Assembly (NCBI GenBank): GCA_001600615.1
Contig: BCKK01000004.1
Location: 917,316 to 981,315 of the forward strand
Direction: 5' to 3'
DNA from: Dioszegia crocea
Taxonomy: Eukaryota > Basidiomycota > Tremellomycetes > Tremellales > Bulleribasidiaceae
DNA: 64,000 bases
Each line of letters begins with the position of its first letter. The first letter of the stretch is position 1. The translations under genes and the position numbers were made by a program. Shown in pieces: positions 11,570 to 21,278 of this stretch. The notes under the pieces are model-generated. The model had not been told where the DNA came from. It was given only the letters and a program-made list of their open reading frames with translations, and searched no databases.

Positions 11570-11797
11570 ATGATCAACCTATCGGCCTATCTCCCCCGCC
11601 TAGAGGGAGTCATATACTACTCGGACAGAGCTACGCATTGTATGGTTCCTCCGAGAGTTATCCCCGTCGAAGTCCGCCTACGCCACTTTAGGTTTGAGGG
11701 CACGGGAACCGAGAAACTACCGAGAAGGAGTCTGAAGGGGTTCCATCGCTTCTTCGCTGCTTACCTTCACCATCCACCGTACTTCTCACGAGAATAA
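11570..11797 (+). pseudogene. Truncated relic of the tandem F-box-like family
   Basis: The 75-codon frame starts MINLSAYLPRLEGVIYYSDR and continues ATHCMVPPRVIPVEVRLRHF. This lines up without gaps with the start of copy B (MIDILAYPHLLQAISRASDR, then PTLCVLLRTSSLAKEL): M-I, A-Y, L, I, S-D-R, T, C and R coincide at matching positions. Homology then fades and a stop comes at 11795-11797, so some 330 residues of the family are missing. It sits immediately upstream of copy B, whose 5' UTR intron begins 18 bp downstream. I read it as a decayed 5' fragment. A short expressed protein is the less likely alternative. Confidence 0.6.
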
Positions 11798-11815
11798 TCA
11801 CTCGGGGTAATCTAG

Positions 11816-11886
11816 GTACGTATAATCAACCAGTCCCGTTTCCGAGTGTACGTGGGATTCTCAATTCAGAAGCTGACAACATGCAG
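11816..11886 (+). other. Predicted 5' UTR intron of family member B
   Basis: Donor GTACGTAT, branch-like GCTGACAACATG and acceptor CAG at 11886, five bases before the ATG of copy B. Copy C has an equivalent intron with the same GTACGTAT donor, which supports both. Confidence 0.6.
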
Positions 11887-11891
11887 GCAGT

Positions 11892-13112
11892 ATGATTGAT
11901 ATTTTGGCCTACCCGCACCTGCTCCAAGCCATCTCGAGAGCGTCAGACCGACCTACCCTCTGTGTCCTCCTACGCACTTCCTCTCTCGCCAAGGAGCTGG
12001 TCCTCCCCATACTCTACCCACCCAACTTGATTGATCCCATCACATCCAAATACTTCTCCGGCGGTGACCGCAAACGCTGCGAATGCGATCCCACTTTGCC
12101 ACCCCACTTCGACACGCTCCATTTCGATCAAATCAACTTTCAATCCCTACTCTCTTCTCCTCATCTCGAGCTAGCCCGTAACATCATCATCACCCAGCCC
12201 TGCTTCTGGGATGAGTACCTCGGTAGCCCGGGAGGGAGACATCTCATCCCGGCGAAACGGGGCGAGGGGACTACGACGACTATTCACATTGGGGGGCGGA
12301 GTTGGTGGTCTGGTGCTCCCACTGAGGCTGAAAGAGCGGATGCACTCAGGGGCGTGGAGCAGGGGCGAGGTCGCGAGGGACTGCGAGATGGACAGGGAAA
12401 CAAGGCGGAGAGAGCTGGTGTTGCTCTAGATGTAACGGCCGAACCCTACACCCCGATCCGATACACAATGCCCGTCCCGCCCCCCTACCACGATGTTTTC
12501 GACATCGCCTCACTCCTGCCTTCCACCCACCTCATCATCTACGTGAATCCCTCCGGCGGCGTCCTGCTCCCCGATCTCATTAGCGAGTTGGTCGACGGCT
12601 TCAGACCCCTGAATAGCCCGCGCACTCTCACGATCCTTATCGAGGACGGGAATGAGTTCACTCTGCGACCGAGCGGGCTCGGCGCCAAATATCGCAGTCA
12701 CAGCGCCCCGATGCCCTGGCAATTGCTCGAAATTGTCCTCATTCCCAACTCATCCGGCGTCTTCCCAACTCTCCCCTGTGGTTATCGACCTCCGAAATCA
12801 TCTGGTGCATCTTCATCATCCCGCACTGCAAAGCTACCAACCATGGATGCCGAGTATCAGAGACAGTCCAGATTGGGGCTGATCAACCTCTTCCCAATTC
12901 ATCGGCTTTTCATCGGCCCCTCGTCGCGCTTCCTCATCGTCGGTCTCGAAGGGACAGAGGTTGCAGAGAACATGAAGGAGTCGTTGCCGAAAGGTCTGGC
13001 CCGAATCCGAGACGGGGAGGAATTTCGGATAGGGAAGGGAGGTGAAGTAGAATCCATGGACTTCGCTACGTGGAAGAAAGGGACTTCCGCTGTGGCTATT
13101 GATTGGATTTGA
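11892..13112 (+). CDS. Tandem-family protein B (F-box-like, function unknown)
   Basis: A 406-residue single coding exon beginning MIDILAYPHLLQAISRASDR. It is closest to copy C: both share MIDILAYPHLL, LCxLLRTSS, LIDPIT, LLSSPH or FLSSPH, GEGTTTTIHI-like and HVFD/DVFD blocks, SPRTLTILI, the PMPWQLLEIVLIPN segment and a C-terminus WKKG-(T/K)S-AIDWI. A central low-complexity insert is rich in Arg, Gly and Glu. A short Cys cluster (RKRCECDP) follows LIDPIT, and copy C has KTCRCGSP at the same place, suggesting a conserved metal-binding or disulfide element that copy A lacks. Translation start is firm because the ATG follows a conserved 5' UTR intron. Cellular role is unknown. Confidence 0.75.
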   Translation: MIDILAYPHLLQAISRASDRPTLCVLLRTSSLAKELVLPILYPPNLIDPITSKYFSGGDRKRCECDPTLPPHFDTLHFDQINFQSLLSSPHLELARNIIITQPCFWDEYLGSPGGRHLIPAKRGEGTTTTIHIGGRSWWSGAPTEAERADALRGVEQGRGREGLRDGQGNKAERAGVALDVTAEPYTPIRYTMPVPPPYHDVFDIASLLPSTHLIIYVNPSGGVLLPDLISELVDGFRPLNSPRTLTILIEDGNEFTLRPSGLGAKYRSHSAPMPWQLLEIVLIPNSSGVFPTLPCGYRPPKSSGASSSSRTAKLPTMDAEYQRQSRLGLINLFPIHRLFIGPSSRFLIVGLEGTEVAENMKESLPKGLARIRDGEEFRIGKGGEVESMDFATWKKGTSAVAIDWI

Positions 13113-13353
13113 CGTAGCTATTGTATTCTGAGCATCGGATCGCTATCCTGTACAGGCATGATGAGTGTGAATAGTTATAATAGGCTGTCCCAGGGCCAGA
13201 GAATAGCTGGCTAGGCAGTATAGAGCAGCTTGCTACCGTCGCATAGCGCACGTTCTTGAATTTGACTCTGCCTGCTTATCTTATCTTTCAAGGATACACG
13301 ATACTGATAGCCTTCTTCCTACCTCCATACATATGTTCAGACAATACTAGCAG

Positions 13354-13401
13354 GTACGTATGAAGCACCTGCACTTACTATGAGGGAGCCTGACCTAACA
13401 G
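13354..13401 (+). other. Predicted 5' UTR intron of family member C
   Basis: Donor GTACGTAT and 3' end TGACCTAACAG, 12 bases before the ATG of copy C. It matches the copy B leader intron in donor and position, so it was probably inherited through tandem duplication. Confidence 0.6.
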
Positions 13402-13413
13402 AAGGCGTACAAC

Positions 13414-14663
13414 ATGATTGATATCCTGGCATACCCGCATCTGCTCAGCGTGATTATCGGCTCTGCTGATCGATCCACGCTCTGCAGCCTCCTCCGAACC
13501 TCGTCTGCTGTCAGAGAGCTGGCCTTTCGTGCTCTCTACCCATCTCAATTGATCGACCCGATCACCTGCAGAGATCGCTCTCCATACAAGGACAAGACAT
13601 GCAGGTGCGGTTCCCCTCCGCGACCCCACTCAACCACCTCCCATCTCGCGCGGATGGATATCCAGTCTTTCCTATCTTCGCCCCATGTTGGGCTCGTCCA
13701 AAACATTACAATCACAGATCCTCATCTCTGGGCAGAAGGCCTCGCAGACTCGGAGGAACCACTCACCCCCGTGGTGAGGGGCGATGAAACCACTACGACC
13801 GTTCACATCCGACCACACGTGCTCGCGTCTGATCAGGTTAGTCTGGAGGTCCCAGATCGAAGGCATGGAGTGGAGATCAAGGTCGCCGTCCAACAAGATT
13901 CCAAGGTGGCCATCCCGAAGAAGGCCGTTGTGGAGTTGTTGGAGAGCCCCGGAATCGTGGAGGATGATGCGGGGGAAAGATAATACGAACATCCATTCAG
14001 CCCCTGACGCTAGTATAGATATCAAGTGTCCACATTAATCCCTACCAGCACGTATTCGATGTCACTGCCCTTCTATCCTCTACCCGCCTAATCATCTACG
14101 TACCTCCTTCTGCCGGAGTGGAGCTCAGCAAGCTCGTCATTGCTTTGTGCACCGTCTTCGATCCAGCGGTCAGCCCGCGCACTCTCATTGTCCTCTTGGG
14201 GAGCGACAACGAACTCTCACTCCAAATCCCTTTCTTCGAGAAGCGCCAGACTGGACCGATGCCGTGGCAGACACTCGAACTCGTCCTCATCCCTAATCTG
14301 TCCGCCACCTCTCCCTCCCTTCCTTCCATCGAAGGGTCTGGAGTGTTCTCAATCAGACCGAAATTCACGCCGATCCCCGAGATAGATGATTTGTCACCGA
14401 ATGCACACCGGACCGCAATGACGGCGTTGCGTATATTGCCTCGTTTGACCTTCAGGCTCGCTCCTGCGGCGTCCCTGATCATTGTGGGCTACGAAGGTAC
14501 GGAGTTCGAGGTGGAGGACAGGGAAATCCAGAAGGCAAATCTCGTGCAGGCTCTCCGGGGGGATGGATTGCCAGTGGAGAGGGACGGGGCGGAGTTTGTG
14601 CAATTTGAGGAATTTGAAGCGTGGAAGAAGGGGAAATCTGGAGCTGCTATAGATTGGATTTAG
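13414..14663 (+). CDS. Tandem-family protein C (F-box-like), needs one intron or is broken
   Basis: Starts MIDILAYPHLLSVIIGSADR and carries all family blocks, ending WKKGKSGAAIDWI. The first frame meets a TAA at 13981-13983, while the homologous continuation (HINPYQHVFDVTALL, matching PPPYHDVFDIASLL of copy B) lies in another frame downstream. Removing 13957-14018 (62 nt, donor GTGGAG, internal CTGAC, acceptor TATAG) joins the two frames exactly in phase, so a functional spliced gene is possible. The donor is weak and copies A and B have no intron there, so a frameshifted pseudogene is the alternative. The 3' half from about 14020 to 14663 is fully open and well conserved, which favours function. 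Confidence 0.6.
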
Positions 14664-14866
14664 AAGTTTATTTATGCGATCTGTAATTGTCAAATAGATG
14701 AATGGCTGATATCTTCGGACTCATTAGTGTACCGATGTGTATGGTAGATTTTGCCTCTGTTCACCGATGTGATTAGTTCAATGAGATTGATTCATGTTTA
14801 CAACAATGCATTAATCCTGTGCACCATGCCATCCGCCCTGCCAGTATGCCACGCCAATGTCGCGAT

Positions 14867-17302
14867 TTACCCCATCCGCGCATACTTGTCCACTCCAGCA
14901 GGCACTTCAAACCCGGCCTCTTCCGCATGGCGCTTAGGCAGCGGTGCCCGTCCACCACCTGCCCCTCCGGGCTGTCCCGGCTGAGCTGGCCCAATCCCGG
15001 CTCCTGCTCCTTGGCCTTGACCCTGGACCTGTCCCATATTCTGGTTTTGGACCATATGTCCACCTCCCCTGCCTAGGCCCGCACCTCCAAAGTTGCCCCT
15101 CCCCCTAAATCCACCCGTAAGACCACCCCTTGCAAACCCTCTTCCTCTTCCTCCAAATCCACCTCCGCCACCCATCCCCGTTCCCATATTTTGTTGCTGA
15201 TTCATCATTCCCATCCCATTCATTCCCATCCCCATTCCCATCTGCATTCCCATTTGGTTCATACCCATATTCCCCATCCCGCCCATCCCCATATTCTGGC
15301 CCATGCCCATTCCCATCAATCTCGCCTGTTGTTGCTGGTCCATCCCCATACACATTCCACCGTTGTTCATGCCCTGATCAGGCTGAGGGCCAGCACCAGG
15401 CGGTGTGATCCCCATCATACCGAACATCTGCATTTGGACAACGGTCGCTTGAACAAGCTGCATTTGTGCGCGGAGAAGTGCTTTGGCTTGTGCGGGTAAG
15501 GTAGGATTTTGCAGCATTTTGGTCACCTATCTCATCAGCATTGTGTCTACTCAAGCAAGACAGGATGATCAGTGACCTCAATCTCCTGAACATTGATGAC
15601 ATACCTGCGTGACATATGTATTCATCACTTGCGGATTGAGCATTTCGCGCATTTTGACTGGGTCGAGAATTGGCTTCACAGGAGCTGCGGCCGGTGTGGC
15701 CGTAGCGTTGCCTGTTGGGCCAGTGGCGGCGGGACGAGTCTTCGTTGGCGACTGATTGGCTGACGCTGGACCAGCCTCGGTAGGCGATATCGCTCCTTCT
15801 TCCGGTTCAGACTAGACCATCAGCCACAACCCACACATGTTTTAAGATGACATACTGTAACTTCTTCCGCCTCCCTGATCTTCTCTCTGATCTTTTCATC
15901 CGCCTCAACACCCTCCATAGCCTGAACATCTCCACCGCCTTCTTCCGCCTTGACCTGCTCCCCTGCGACTTCTTCCTCCCTTCCAGCCGAATACTCCTTG
16001 ACCCGCTCTCTCATCTCTTCATCAGGCTTCAACCGATCCAGGCTCGCCACTTTACTCTCGCACTGCGGACATTCAAAGTCATGCTCGACCAAATGTGTCG
16101 TAATGCACTCTTCGCAGAATGCGGTGTGGCAACAAGGTATTTGAACAGCCTCGCGGATAAGGACGCGATCGATAGGACATTGCAACTCCGGAGGAGGTCC
16201 AGAGTTGTCGGCGCTGTTATCGATCCGTTTCCTCGTCGAGGCGTGTTTCTGCCATTGTCGTCTGGCTTGTTAGCTCCTGCCATGTTCAAGACTTGCTGAT
16301 CCGGCACGGCCATAACAAATCCTCCATCGGCAGTCAACATGGCTCCTCCTGAACTCCCTTCGGCGCCTACTGGCGCATCGACAGTCTTCAAGAATGATCT
16401 CGGGATACCCGTCACTCGCACAAACCGCTTTCGCTCGCCTGTCGGATCGTCATTTGTTGGGCAATCCTGGATCCAATGTCCCTTCTGCCCACATCGATAA
16501 CAGATGTATCCAACTGGCGGTTCTTTATCCGGCGGCATCGAATAGTCGAATTTGGCGGCACTGCTTCCGCCACCACCTCCATGGCCTCCAGTCGCTCCGC
16601 CCGGACCACCAGCTCCGGCTCCTCCCGGTGCGCCACCTCGTTGTTGTCGTCTGAATTGAGCTTGGCGACCAGGGGCTCTGTACAGATCAGCAAATATACC
16701 TACAGCGGAACGAAAGCACTTACAAAGCCATATCGTCCTGTGTTTGCTCCCACTGATTGCCACTCTGCGCAAAGAACGCCTGGATCCGCTTATCCTCCTC
16801 TGCATCTCCAGTAGAAATTTCCACCTTATCCTTCGGAGCAGCAGCGTCTGACTGGCCATCAAACCGCTTGGTCATTGATCCATAATTTCCTCCACCGAAC
16901 CGATTGCCCTTGTTCGCCTTAGCGGCCAAAGCATCTCGCGCATGGTTCTCAATCCGGTGATTGTTATTCAACTCATCGGCGGCTGTCGTGCCCGTAATGT
17001 AATTTTGAGCGTTCCCACGGCCTTTGGCAGATGATGGTAGACGGCGAGCAATGAGGGAGGATGATCGTGGGATTTGATGGTTGTCATCTTTGAATTCTAG
17101 GCGTGTCAGCTAGGCAGTGGCAAGAAAACATACCTTCGCCCGTGACATTGTCGAATACACCCAGATCAAAATCCTTCCCGTTTCCCATTTTATTCGCGAG
17201 GATGATCTCCCTCTTCAGATCAAAGACGCTGATGTGCGTTCCATCGAACGTCACACGGGACTCATCCCTCCCTGCACCCCATCGGTAGAAGACGGTCGAC
17301 AT
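14867..17302 (-). CDS. MPE1: Mpe1/RBBP6-like subunit of the cleavage and polyadenylation factor
   Basis: Mpe1 is a nuclear subunit of the mRNA 3'-end cleavage and polyadenylation factor and may act as an E3 ubiquitin ligase. The start MSTVFYRWGAGRDESRVTFD opens the DWNN ubiquitin-like domain (VFDLKREIILANKMGNGKDF). Later exons carry a CCHC zinc knuckle (YICYRCGQKGHWIQDCPTND), the VRVTGIPRSFLKTV segment, and a RING/U-box-like finger (CPIDRVLIREAVQIPCCHTA, FCEECITTHL, CPQC). The acidic linker is followed by a long Met/Gly-rich then RGG-rich tail (about the last 215 residues) ending DKYARMG. Several introns are needed. Domain order DWNN, knuckle, finger is diagnostic. It is divergent from the arginine gene at 17744. 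Confidence 0.93.
15180..15350 (-). repeat. Met-Gly-rich coding repeat in the Mpe1 tail
   Basis: On the plus strand this is a run of CCCATT/CCCATC-like units; on the coding strand they give GMGMGQNMGMGGMGNMG and similar. Degenerate hexamer repetition suggests growth by slippage while staying in frame. Confidence 0.8.
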
Positions 17303-17743
17303 AGTAGCGGAATGTTTGAGCTGGGGAAATAGGGTATTCCAAAAGCGAGGTGTGTAGTGGAGGAGGCAGATGAAGTGACCCCAGTCGCTATGCTCCCGGC
17401 AGATGAGGAGCTTTCCAGTGTTATGCCAGATGAGCTGAAGTGGCCAAGTAGGACTCTAAATTTCTCAAGCGCTCTCGAAAGGACCTCGCAGTGAACGTGT
17501 ACTCGTGGTCCCGGCCAACTTTTTAGGCTCTGTCGATTATACGCTGACTGGCAAAGCGTATCTCGTACTCAGGCCAAGTATGTGTAATATGGAAAGATGG
17601 GTAGAAGAGAGAAGTATGATCCCCCATTTTGACTCTTTGAGGTCCAGCACCAAATACCACCTCTCGTAATCGTTATCTACTCGACCATTCCGCGCATACA
17701 ATTCCGACTTTTCTGTACATCTATCCACCATACACAAGCCGAC
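17303..17743. other. Divergent promoter of MPE1 and the arginine acetyltransferase
   Basis: 440 bp between two start codons facing apart. No coding signal, repeat or clear TATA element was recognised. It should hold both core promoters. Confidence 0.6.
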
Positions 17744-19410
17744 ATGCCCCCTCTTCCCTCCGTCTCCCCAGCGAGGGCTCTACCAGCTATCGCTCGAGCA
17801 TTCCAATCGAGCGCCACAGCCCTTTCCACACCCTCCGCACCCACTCCCGACAAATCCCATCATGTGCTCTCCCTACCCGCCGAATCATTCCCGGCCGGTT
17901 TCGCCTGCGCCTCGACCCACTCAGGCATCAAGAAGAAGACAGGCGCTCTAGATCTTGGTATCCTCGTATCCACATCGGCCCACCCGTGCGCCGCCGCAGC
18001 TTGCGTCACTCGGAACGTCTTCAAAGCCGCTCCTGTGACCGTCACTTCCGACCTCTTGTCCACTGCAGCGGGCCGAGCGAGGGGATTTGTCGTCAACTCA
18101 GGTTGCGCAAACGCTGTCACTGGGAAGAAGGGTTTAGAGGACGCTTGGGCCATGTCCAAGACCGTCACTCAGCTCTTACCCCGTAACTCGCCTCCCGCAG
18201 CAGGTGCAGGTGAACCCGGTACCCTTGTCATGTCTACCGGAGTCATTGGGCAACATCTCCCTATTGACAAAATCACCTCGTCAATCCCTTCCTTATCTTC
18301 CAACCTATCTTCCACGCCTGAATCATGGCTCAACCTTGCCAAGGCCTTCATGACTACCGACACATTCCCTAAACTTCGGACCCGGTCGTTCGCCCTGGGG
18401 AATACCACAGTGCGGATGGCGGGTATAGATAAGGGTGCCGGGATGATTGCCCCCAATATGGGTCCCCCCCCTCCCCCTCACGCCACACTGCTCGGTATCA
18501 TTGCTACCGACGCTGCGATAGAGCCCGCCGCGTTGCAAAGTGCTCTGCAGTACGCCGTCGACCGATCTTTTAACAGTATCACGGTCGACGGGGATATGTC
18601 TACGAATGACTCTATTATCTGCCTGGCGAATGGTGCGGCTACACCCGATGGACAGGAAGTCCAAGAGATCAAGGAGGGAAGCCCCGAGTATGCGACTTTC
18701 AAAGAGGAGCTCAGGAGCTTTGCGGAGGAACTTGCCAAGCTGGTCGTGAGGGATGGCGAGGGCGCCACCAAATTCGTGACTGTCCGAGTCAAGGTGAGCA
18801 AAGCTCGAGATGTAGTACTGACTGTAGGGCGCTCCTAGCTTTGACGTAGCCAACGCCGTGGCCAGGTCGGTCGCTTCGAGTTCTTTGGTGAAGTGCGCAA
18901 TGTACGGGGAAGGTCAGTTGTTCGGCTCTGTTCGCGCAGACAAAAAGCTAACGGGATGTAGATGCCAACTGGGGCCGAATCCTCTGTGCAGTGTAGGTCT
19001 TCCTTTCGCTTGTCAGATCCAAAGCTGACCAATGTAGAGGCTACACCGCTGTCCCAGAAGGGACCATCTCTCCCACAAAAGTCACCGTCTCCTTCGTGCC
19101 ATCCTCCTCAGCCGCAAACGCTGCTCCACTCCGACTGCTGACTAACGGCGAGCCCGAGCCGAACATTGACGAAGCGCGTGCTAGCGAGATCCTTGCCGCA
19201 GAGGACTTAGAAGTCGAGGTTGATCTAGGAGTGGACGGAGGCGAAGAGGCCCGGGTGTGGACGTGCGATTTCTCACACGTACGTATGGGTCACGTACCGT
19301 AAGGTCTGAGCTGATGTACAATAGGAATACGTGACTATTAACGGTAGCGTGAGTCTGCTCGCATTCACTCAAGACATGAAATTCAGCTAATATCCCAGTA
19401 CCGAAGCTGA
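17744..19410 (+). CDS. ARG7: Arginine biosynthesis bifunctional protein (ornithine/glutamate acetyltransferase, ArgJ family)
   Basis: Mitochondrial ArgJ-type enzyme that moves the acetyl group from N-acetylornithine to glutamate, closing the acetyl cycle of arginine synthesis. The first ~35 residues ([20 protein letters not shown]) look like a mitochondrial targeting peptide. Family motifs include [50 protein letters not shown] and [12 protein letters not shown]. In this family the precursor self-cleaves before the Thr of the ATLLG segment (Thr248 here), which becomes the nucleophile. Further on are [26 protein letters not shown], then spliced exons [33 protein letters not shown] and the terminal [16 protein letters not shown]. 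The intron at 18794-18827 is only 34 nt. All catalytic elements are present. Confidence 0.95.
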
Positions 19411-19574
19411 ACGCGCTGAACAGCATCTTAGAAGGAATTAAGTAGGACCCAAATTGACCTAGACAAATGCACGTGTAGAGTGCTCATAATGTGTCGAAAC
19501 ATGCTACATGTGTACGGAATGACTTGGACTTATACTCTAGAACCCAAAATAAAAGCAGGCAGGAGAAAGCTAGA

Positions 19575-20306
19575 CTAAGTCATATCTAAATCCATCGCCT
19601 CGACATCCACATCCTCCACCCATTCATCTCTCTTCTTTGCCCACTGCCCAAAGTAATCTCTCCCTTTCTCTCCATTGCCCTTGGCAGCTCCGCTCACCAT
19701 CTGCCCCTGTCGCGCCTGCCCCATCTGCATCTGGTGTAATTGCATGGCTTCCGTCCCAAACCCACTGGGCAAACCCATCGCGCAGTGGTGCTGAGGACAA
19801 TGACTCGAATTTGACGTTGTCCTCGATAGGTCCGAGTCATCCCCCTCTCCTCCCATTCCCTCTATGTGCATCTCCTCGTCCATCTCCACTATCTTTGGCC
19901 TCGATGCTCCCAGCACGGGCGAACACGGAGGGACATTTGGCAAAGGTTTCGCCGGTAGGAAGAACGCTTGCCAGCCACGATGCTTGTCGACCTGCCCCTC
20001 GAGACTCGCCTGGACGCCTCGCTGTTTGGAAGTGGATGACGAGTGGGCCTTCTTGGCAAGTTTAGGCCGCTTCCCAGTGCTGCTTGAGCCAGCCGAAGGG
20101 GTTTGAGCAGGGAAGGGTGCGAGGGGTGTAAGGGGATTGTGAGCGATACTGCGGGAAGACGAGGCGTGGGTGTTGGCCATGAGAGGGGGAGTGTGAAGGG
20201 AGGATGGAGGCAGGGCGAAGGAGTGCGCGTGGGAATATTTGGGCTTGGAGGGAGGTGCCGAGGCCGAGACGTATGTGGGGGGGACGAAGGGGTACATGTC
20301 GAGCAT
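19575..20306 (-). CDS. Hypothetical proline/serine-rich protein
   Basis: No family recognised. About 243 residues from MLDMYPFVPPTYVSASAPPS to DVDVEAMDLDMT. The N-terminal half is rich in Ser, Pro and Ala. The middle has a basic patch (GKRPKLAKKAHSSSTSKQRG, nuclear-signal-like) followed by GWQAFFLPAKPLPN. The C-terminal third has a His/Cys cluster (SSHCPQHHCAMG), Met/Gln-rich stretches and an acidic end. The start was chosen because it is the first ATG after a predicted 5' UTR intron (20358-20424, donor GTAAGT, 3' end CTGATCAATCAG) and no ATG was found in the leader upstream of that intron. A nuclear role is only a guess from the basic patch. It ends convergently with ARG7. Confidence 0.6.
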   Translation of the reverse strand: MLDMYPFVPPTYVSASAPPSKPKYSHAHSFALPPSSLHTPPLMANTHASSSRSIAHNPLTPLAPFPAQTPSAGSSSTGKRPKLAKKAHSSSTSKQRGVQASLEGQVDKHRGWQAFFLPAKPLPNVPPCSPVLGASRPKIVEMDEEMHIEGMGGEGDDSDLSRTTSNSSHCPQHHCAMGLPSGFGTEAMQLHQMQMGQARQGQMVSGAAKGNGEKGRDYFGQWAKKRDEWVEDVDVEAMDLDMT

Positions 20307-21278
20307 AGTGGAAGGGGGAATGAGGTCGGGGAGGGTGGAGGGATTGACAGTGAACGGCTGATTGATCAGCAAGGATGAGATGAAGTGCACAGGCTCTTTT
20401 CACCCAGCCAAGTAGTCGACTTACGGAGTCAATGTTCTGTCCCTTGTCTTGTCCTTGTTCGGTTCAAGCTAGTAGAAAGCCAAAATCAAGATGGCCCCGT
20501 GAAGTCGTGGAGCTGTTTTTCGACGTGTCTTTTGGGTCTGGGAGTCGTTTTGGTAGCTGCCTTGAATAGTCTGTTGGTCGCCTTGACGTGGTAGAGGCGT
20601 TGTATGAGATGGATTATATGAGTTGAAGGCGAGATGACAAAGAGGCAGCGCGTGAAAATTGGTTGGGGGCGAGGATGACGTTATTTGAATTTAAGCTTAA
20701 ATCTGATGTCCCTGAATGGCTGGACGGCGCACGGTCAGAGAAGGATTTGGGTGTGTGTTTCAGGGTGTTTCAGATGGTCAGCTCAGGGTAACCTGCGTAT
20801 ACCCCGTCGTGGCTGTGGCAGTGGAGGACGCGAAGTGGAAGCGTCTGATAGGAGCTCTCGGGTTGGCAGAGATGTGGAGAGCGGACAGCACGAGCTATAT
20901 ATCACTGAGGATGTTGAGATAAGCGCCCAGTTACCACTCCGCTCCGTGCAGCAGCTTCTTACTGGATGTTCACCTGAACACTCCGCAAACGCTCAGGTAC
21001 AAGCGGCGCTTTCACCGCCTCGTTGCTGAGTGTCAATCTGGTCGAGCTGTGCTCATGTCCTTTGATCATCAGGTCCTTTGTTACTCCGACCCGGATCATG
21101 TCAGAAACCCGAATCTGCATTCCCGCGTACTGATCCGCCGACACGTGCATGAATTCACCGCTTCCCACTCGATGAAGACGATACTTACAGGACAGTGAAA
21201 CGTGTCCAGAATTATGATAGCATGGAACCTAGATAATGCGAGATACGGAATACAGATAATTTACTAATCCAGGAAACA
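20307..21278. other. Leader of the minus-strand unknown gene plus intergenic DNA
   Basis: 20307-20600 appears to be an ATG-free leader (read on the minus strand) containing one intron at 20358-20424. From about 20600 to 21278 no credible coding frame or repeat was seen on either strand; it also holds the 3' end of the large gene to the right. Confidence 0.5.
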
